Of a stretch of 64,000 nucleotides of DNA, positions 58,733 through 64,000 are shown piece by piece. Position 1 is the first letter of the stretch. The number at the start of each line of letters is the position of its first letter. Origin of the DNA: Eonycteris spelaea (Eukaryota > Chordata > Mammalia > Chiroptera > Pteropodidae); the NCBI GenBank assembly GCA_003508835.1, contig PUFA01000057.1, forward strand, positions 7,762,501 through 7,826,500. Direction: 5' to 3'. A model generated the notes under the pieces. The model worked only from the letters and a program-made list of their open reading frames with translations, was not told the DNA's origin and made no database searches. A program made the position numbers and the translations under genes.

Positions 58733-61700
58733 TCTATTGCTGTGTAACTAACCACCTCATATTTAGTGGCATTAAAAACAACAACCAGGAGACTGGGCAA
58801 AATGGTGTAGATAATAGAAGCTTTGTTCATCGCCTCTTGTGACCACATCAAAGTTGTGACAGAAACACTAGCAAACAGCAAGCAGAGTCAGTCACCTGGG
58901 ATCTAAATGAACACAAGCCCTACAACTGGGGAAAGGAATAAGAAATCACCTTGCAATGGGTAGGAGGGGGCGAAGATGCGAGGCTGCCCAATCCTGAGCG
59001 GCTGAGTGGGACAGAGGCTAGCCGCAAACGTTCTTCTTAAAGGGACCATGACTGTGATCAGACATTCGCAGTGATGATCCTGCTCGCTCTGAGCACCATC
59101 GCCGCCAGAACAGCTGCTCGGGGCACACCAGGGACTTGCAGGAGGACATTGAGTTGTTGGAGCGAGGGCCAGAGGCCAGGCTTCTCCCTGGAAGAAGCAC
59201 TGGCTGTATCCACTGTTTCTTTGTTGAGCCCTCCCCGCCACCCCCATGTGTGGACCCAGCACCGGCATAGCTGAGATGTCATCAAACTGGACAAAAGAGG
59301 TCACTCCACCCAGAGGATTCCCTGACTCTGCCTTCCACAATTCGCAGTCCCACCCAAGCCACATCCAGTTGTGTCCTTAGCCAATCCTGTGCTCCTTGCT
59401 GAGCAGCTCCAAGACTCACACAGGTTGCAGCTGACCTCAGTTTCTGGTGTGGCCTCTTGAGGCAACTGTAAGCACAGCATCTATGGATTGCTTGTTGAAT
59501 CTTAAGAAGTGGCCCTGGAGGGACATAGGGTGGAGCAAAACTTGGACTACAGCTGAACCTCTCTCAGGACTGTGCCATTGGACACTTACAACACCAGCCA
59601 TGTTAATAAGACCAGAAGACTTAGGAGCTATGCTTAGTATATAGAAACAGACACAGAAAGGCAGCCAAAATGGAAGGCAAAGAAACAGAAGCCATATGAG
59701 AGAACAGAACAGAGATCCAGGAAAAATGGAATCAAGTGATCTAACAGATGCAGAGTTCAAAACACTGGTTATAAAGATGCTCAATAAACTTAGAAGAAGT
59801 ATAGATAAACTCAGTGAGAGCTTTAACAAAGAAATTTTTAAAAAACATAAAAATGGAAATGGAAATTATAAAAGGGACTCAGTCAGAAATGAAGAATACA
59901 TTATCTGAGATGAAGAGTATATAAGATGGAATCAACAAAATGAAAGAAGAGAATTGAACCACCGATAAAGTGGATGGGGAAGCCAAAGACACCCAATCAG
60001 AATGGCAAGAAAAAAGAAGCCAAGACTATAATAATAATTTAAGGACCTTATGGGACAAAATTAAATGTAAAAACATGTCATAGGGGTACCTGTAGGAGAA
60101 GAGGAGGAACAAGAAGTTGAAAAACTACTTGTAGAAATAACGATGGAAAATTTTCTAAACTGATGAAGGAAATAGACATACTATCCCCAGGAAGCTCATA
60201 GAGTCCCCAAAAAAATGAATGTAAAGAGGCCCACATTAAGACACATCATAATTAAAATACCAAAGGTTAAATACAAAGAGAATCTTAAAAGAAGCAAGAG
60301 AAAAGTATTTAGTTATGTACAAGGGAGCACCGTAAGACTGGCAGCTGATTTCTCTAAGAAGAAACTTCACAGAACAGAAGGGCTTGGCACAAAATATTCA
60401 AAGTGGTGAAAATCCAGGACCTACAACCAAGAATATTTTATCCAGCAAAGCTATCATTTAGAGTTGAAGGACAAATAAAGAGCTTCCCAGACAAAAATAA
60501 GCTAAAGGAATTCATGAACACCAAGCCAGTATTACAGGAAATGTTGGAGGGACTTCTCTAAAAAGAAAAAAAAATGTATCAAAAACAGGAATAAAGAACA
60601 GTAATAACTACATTCCTACCAACAAGTACCTCAAACAGAAAAAAATGAAGTGCTCCAACCAAAATATAGAATGGCTGGATGGATAAGACAAGATCCCTAC
60701 ATATGCTGCCCACAAGAGACTCACTTCAGGTTAAAAGACACACAGAGACTAAAAAGAAGGAGACGGAAAAAAATATTGCCTTAATGGACTAGAGGGTATT
60801 GCGCTGAATGAAGTCAGATAGAGAAAGAGAAATGCCACATAATTTCACATACATGTGGAGTCTAAAGAACAAAATAAACAACAATAATAATGGAAACAAA
60901 CTCATAGATGCAAAGAATATTTTGAGGGCTACTAAATGGGAGGGGAGTTGGGGAGATGATGAAAATGAGCAATGGGATTAAGAAGTACAACTGGATAGAT
61001 ACACAATAGTCAGGGAGATATAAAGTGCGCATAAGAAAAATAGTCAACAAAGTTGTAAAAAATATGTATAAAGGGGAAGAGGGGTACTAGATTTAGTGGG
61101 GTGACCACTTCCTGAGTTATATAGATTTCTAATCACTATGCTATACAACTGAAACTAATATGCTATCATAGCCATCTATAATTGAGAAAAACTCAATGAA
61201 TTGTGCAATGTAAATATGAGCAACTAATTGTCTATTCTATTTCAATAAACTGGAGAGGGATGTAGACAGAGAATAAAAACAACCATTTAATTCTGCTCAA
61301 TGAGTCTATGCTCCAGGAATTTGGACAGAGCACAGCAGAGATGGCTTATCTCTATTTCATAATGTCTAGGGAATACTGAAAATATTAGGAAGTAATCAGG
61401 AAATACAATGTCACTGAAAATCTGGACTGGCTGGAGGTGACTTGAATGGCTGGGCCTGGAATCATCTGGAAATTCTTCACTCATATCTTAGCACCTGAGC
61501 TGCAGTGATTTGAGGCTGGGCTCAGCTGGGACTTTCAATCTGTAACACCCTAAATATGGCCACTCCATGAAGCTTGGATCTTCTCACATGATGGCATCCT
61601 CACGGTATCGTGGTAGCTCAGGGCTTTCAACATGAGTATTCCAGAAAATAAGGCAGACATTGCATGGCTTTTTATGACTTAAATTTAAAAGTTTCATAAC

Positions 61701-61835
61701 ACTATTTCTATCATACTCTATTGGTCAAAAAGCCACAAGCCCACTTGGATTCAAGAGAAGGAAACAGATCCTCAATTTTTGATGAGGGGAGTATCAAAGA
61801 GTTTGTGACCATGTTTGAAAACCACCCTACCCTAG
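58733..61835 (+). repeat. interspersed repeat of unassigned family, split by HAL1-type copy 2
   Basis: 58733-58787 ('attgctgtgtaactaaccac', 'agtggcattaaaaacaacaa') continues at 61281-61835 ('aaccatttaattctgctcaa', 'ggctgggctcagctgggact', 'gccacaagcccacttggatt', 'caaagagtttgtgaccatgt'). The shared edge is a target-site duplication. Confidence 0.65.
58788..61274 (+). mobile_element. HAL1-type L1 derivative, copy 2 (near full length, 2.49 kb)
   Basis: Order: 5' UTR-like region (58788-59650); ORF1 N-terminus with a coiled coil (from MESSDLTDAEFK at 59726 to about 60180); ORF1 C-terminal domain (RHIIIKIPKVKYKENL near 60239, then 'aagctatcatttagagttga'); ORF2 N-terminus with QETH (60686-60739); the junction 'gcctta' (60778-60783); the ORF2 C-terminus and 3' UTR; AATAAA near 61245. 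It has no ORF2 body. Length and content fit the half-L1 (HAL1) design. A duplication, AAAAACAACAACCA (58774-58787) and AAAAACAACCA (61275-61285), flanks it. The frames are broken. Confidence 0.85.
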
Positions 61836-61839
61836 AACA

Positions 61840-62385
61840 AGTGAATCGGTTTATTCTTTTCCATTTTCATCAATTGATGAGTGGCTTACCCAAGTCAGAA
61901 TGAGAAAAGTAGTCCTTACAGCAAGTAGAGATCTGTCTGGGGAGACTTGTAACCTTTACTGTAGGAGTTAGTGGCTGAGAAAGAAAAGTTTGAGCTTTCT
62001 CTGAAACTTTACAATGTCTAATATTGTAGAGGGACTCTATAAGAAAGTAGTCAAGTAAAGCACACTCAAGTATTACACCCCTTTATTTTGCCTTTTGGGG
62101 GTTCTACACCACTGGCCACACATCCTAAAGTGAAGCTTGCCTACACACCCTATGTACCTTCATAGAGCCAGCAATCAACTCTCCCATTAGAGGAATCTAG
62201 AGAAGCAGACCTATACACCTGCAAAAAAAAGCTCATATGTATGACCATGCTTCCAAAAATGACCAGCATTTGAAGATCTTTCCCAAATGGAGGATCAAAA
62301 TGTATAAACAGAACAGCTCTCTGCCAAGTAATTAAAGGTTATTCAGGTAATAGAATTTTTTTAATTTTTAAAATTTTAGTATTCT
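61840..62385 (+). other. intronic sequence without recognised repeats
   Basis: Unique sequence. Nothing recognised. Confidence 0.55.
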
Positions 62386-62389
62386 TAAG

Positions 62390-63330
62390 AGTTTTATAAG
62401 GATGTTGAAGCCATAAAACCAGAACTGGATACTATAAAAAGGGAGGGCAATCAATTAAAAAAAAGAAAGAAAGAAATAGTTGGAAAAAAATTTTAATGTG
62501 ACTTCTAAAATGTTTATTAAAGAACTGAAATAATAAAATTTATATGGTGATGACCAAAATACAGACTTGCGAGATATAAGGAAGAGCAGAAAGAAAAAGT
62601 GTTGGAAAATATGTTGGAAAGTGTAAAAAGGATGGAAAATCAATCTGAGTGCTCTATTATGAAATCTAACTAGAGTTCCAGAAGAGAATGCAGAAATTGG
62701 AAGAGAGGAAGTCAGTAAACATATAGTAGTAGGAAATCTACTCTAAAAAGAAGGAAAACAGGAGTCTACATATTGAAATACTTGACACAGTGGCAGGCAC
62801 AGGGAATAAAAATAAATCTACACATAGAAACATCTGCATGAAATTTTGAAATATCAAGGCTAAAGATCCAAAAATTTTGAGAAAGGAAACGGGTCATGTA
62901 TAAAGGAATAGAACTGGACTAACTTTAGACTTTAATTGGCAACATTGAATGCTAGAAAACAACAGAACTATAATATAAATGTTAGGAAAGATAATGATTT
63001 TGGACCCAGAATTCTATAGTTAGCTAAACTAAGAATCAGAGGAGGTAAAATAAAAATATTTTCCAACAAACAAAAGCTTTAGAATTTTACCTCTCACCTA
63101 ACCTGTTTTAGGAAGCTACTTAAGAATGTACACCAGCAAAATGAGAGTAAAATCTAAAAAAGAAGTTGGCAGAATTAACACTGAAGTCCAATGAAAAGAA
63201 ATCACAAAAGACAGCTGAGCAAAAAGGCAAAAAAGAAAATGGTCCAAATTTTCAAAGAGTTCTGAGGTCTCCAAGAAGAAGAATAGAACTAATTGCAAGT
63301 CATATAAAATAAATAAATACATGTTTTACA
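62390..63330 (+). repeat. decayed L1/HAL1-like ORF1 fragment
   Basis: 'attggcaacattgaatgcta', 'ggacccagaattctatagtt', 'aaatattttccaacaaacaa', then 'acctctcacctaacctgttt' and 'taggaagctacttaagaatg' recall the ORF1 C-terminal and downstream region of old L1M/HAL1 elements. It contains many stops. Subfamily not assigned. Confidence 0.55.
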
Positions 63331-63334
63331 TGTT

Positions 63335-64000
63335 ATTATGGGGAAGAAGGCACATGTTGAATCTCCCAACAAGGAAAGAAATGTAGTTTCAAATTCCAAA
63401 ACAAAAATCTACACAAGAACGGCATTGTGAATATATGATGCAAACTAAAATGTGGAAGTTTTTTTTAATGGTGATGTTTAAGACTCATTTTACCTTGACA
63501 TAAGAACATTATCTTTCTGAAGGACAAGTGGGTCATGAGATTAAACCCATAAGGAAAGATTATATTCCTAGCACATTATTTGGCTCTACAGTAAATAATA
63601 TTCACTTACTAGTAGTAATACTATAATGCTATATATTTTTTTCCACATTTAGACTCAACTTTTAGATAAAACATAGACAACTAAAAGATGGTTATAGACT
63701 AGAATTGAAATGTGTTTACTTTGACACTGAAAAATTAAGTTCTACCTGAGAAGAAGTTTAAAAGTAGAAAATGGAGTCAGGATATGGGTGGAGATAAGGA
63801 TGTGAACATTCTCATTCTGCATAATATGGAATCAAGAAATAGTTCCAAAAGCTAATGGAATATGAAATAGAGGAAACCTTCAAAAATATATTAGCCCAAA
63901 TAATTTTATGTAAGAAAATGTAGGGAATAATATAAATGATCTAAATCTTCATTTTTTTATAATGGAATTCAATAGATGATGTCTAAGGTGGAAAAATCTA
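63335..64000 (+). other. AT-rich sequence, possibly continuing the decayed L1
   Basis: No clear repeat boundaries or exons were recognised to the window end. Composition is like the preceding element. Confidence 0.4.

Larger units (their letters stand above)
13948..64000 (+). other. very long intron (3' end outside window)
   Basis: From the GTAAGA donor at 13948 to the window end I recognise no exon that would continue the exchanger (expected: hydrophobic helices after FAGQ with an arginine-aspartate then tyrosine-rich segment). The region is filled with repeats listed here and unique intronic sequence. A very short or diverged exon could be missed by eye. Confidence 0.75.

Noticed and set aside
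58903..59364. 153-codon minus-strand open frame
   Set aside because: Antisense to the GC-rich 5' region of HAL1-type copy 2.
41408..61274. 41.4-44.9 kb and 56.5-61.3 kb as a segmental duplication
   Set aside because: The order MIR, MLT1A-like LTR, HAL1-type is the same, but the LTRs entered the MIRs at different positions and the sequence between LTR and HAL1-type copy is unrelated.

Overview
The window reads as nuclear DNA from a placental mammal and lies almost entirely inside introns of one gene on the + strand. Three short exons (10084-10158, 13462-13546, 13844-13947) have consensus splice sites, join in frame, and encode 88 residues of a K+-dependent Na+/Ca2+ exchanger across the alpha-1 repeat. 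Family knowledge recalled from memory favours SLC24A3 (NCKX3) over SLC24A4. Upstream there is at least 10 kb of intron; downstream no further exon was recognised, so the following intron seems to run at least 50 kb to the window end. The gene product would exchange Na+ for Ca2+ plus K+ across the plasma membrane.

The rest is a layered record of old transposable elements: about thirteen MIR copies, many L2 pieces in both orientations, two MER5A-like hAT fragments, three near-complete ERVL-MaLR solo LTRs plus one piece, several decayed L1 fragments, and two internally deleted L1 derivatives that keep ORF1 but only the two ends of ORF2 (HAL1-type). There is one 5S rRNA-derived retroposon. No Alu, B1/B2, carnivore, ruminant, equine or vesper-bat SINE was recognised. 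The 5S-derived element with few other young SINEs hints at an Old World fruit bat (Pteropodidae); this is inference from one element.

Layout: 1-10 kb, intron with a CAT-rich minisatellite, MIRs, an L2 and repeats of unassigned family; 10.1-14 kb, the three exons; 14-20 kb, mostly unique intron with a TAATTA-bearing stretch near 16.5-16.9 kb; 20.9-21.8 kb, a twin-primed L1 nested in an older L1; 22-40 kb, MIR, L2, a MaLR LTR with a microsatellite and an L1 3' end; 41-45.2 kb, MIR split by a MaLR LTR, HAL1-type copy 1, a G-quadruplex motif and the 5S retroposon; 49.5 kb, a 13-bp triplicated E-box array; 51.9-53.9 kb, an L1 5' half with a roughly 200-bp near-identical inverted repeat; 55-57 kb, two more MIRs split by later insertions; 58.7-61.8 kb, HAL1-type copy 2 nested in an older repeat; 62.4-63.3 kb, another L1 ORF1-like fragment.

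No operon, CRISPR array, tRNA gene or plausible new protein-coding gene was found. The observations most worth checking are the shared ORF2-deletion junction of the two HAL1-type copies, the inverted repeat at 52.0-52.9 kb, the 5S-derived element and the E-box array. Percent identities are estimates by eye, and repeat family names come from remembered consensus sequences.
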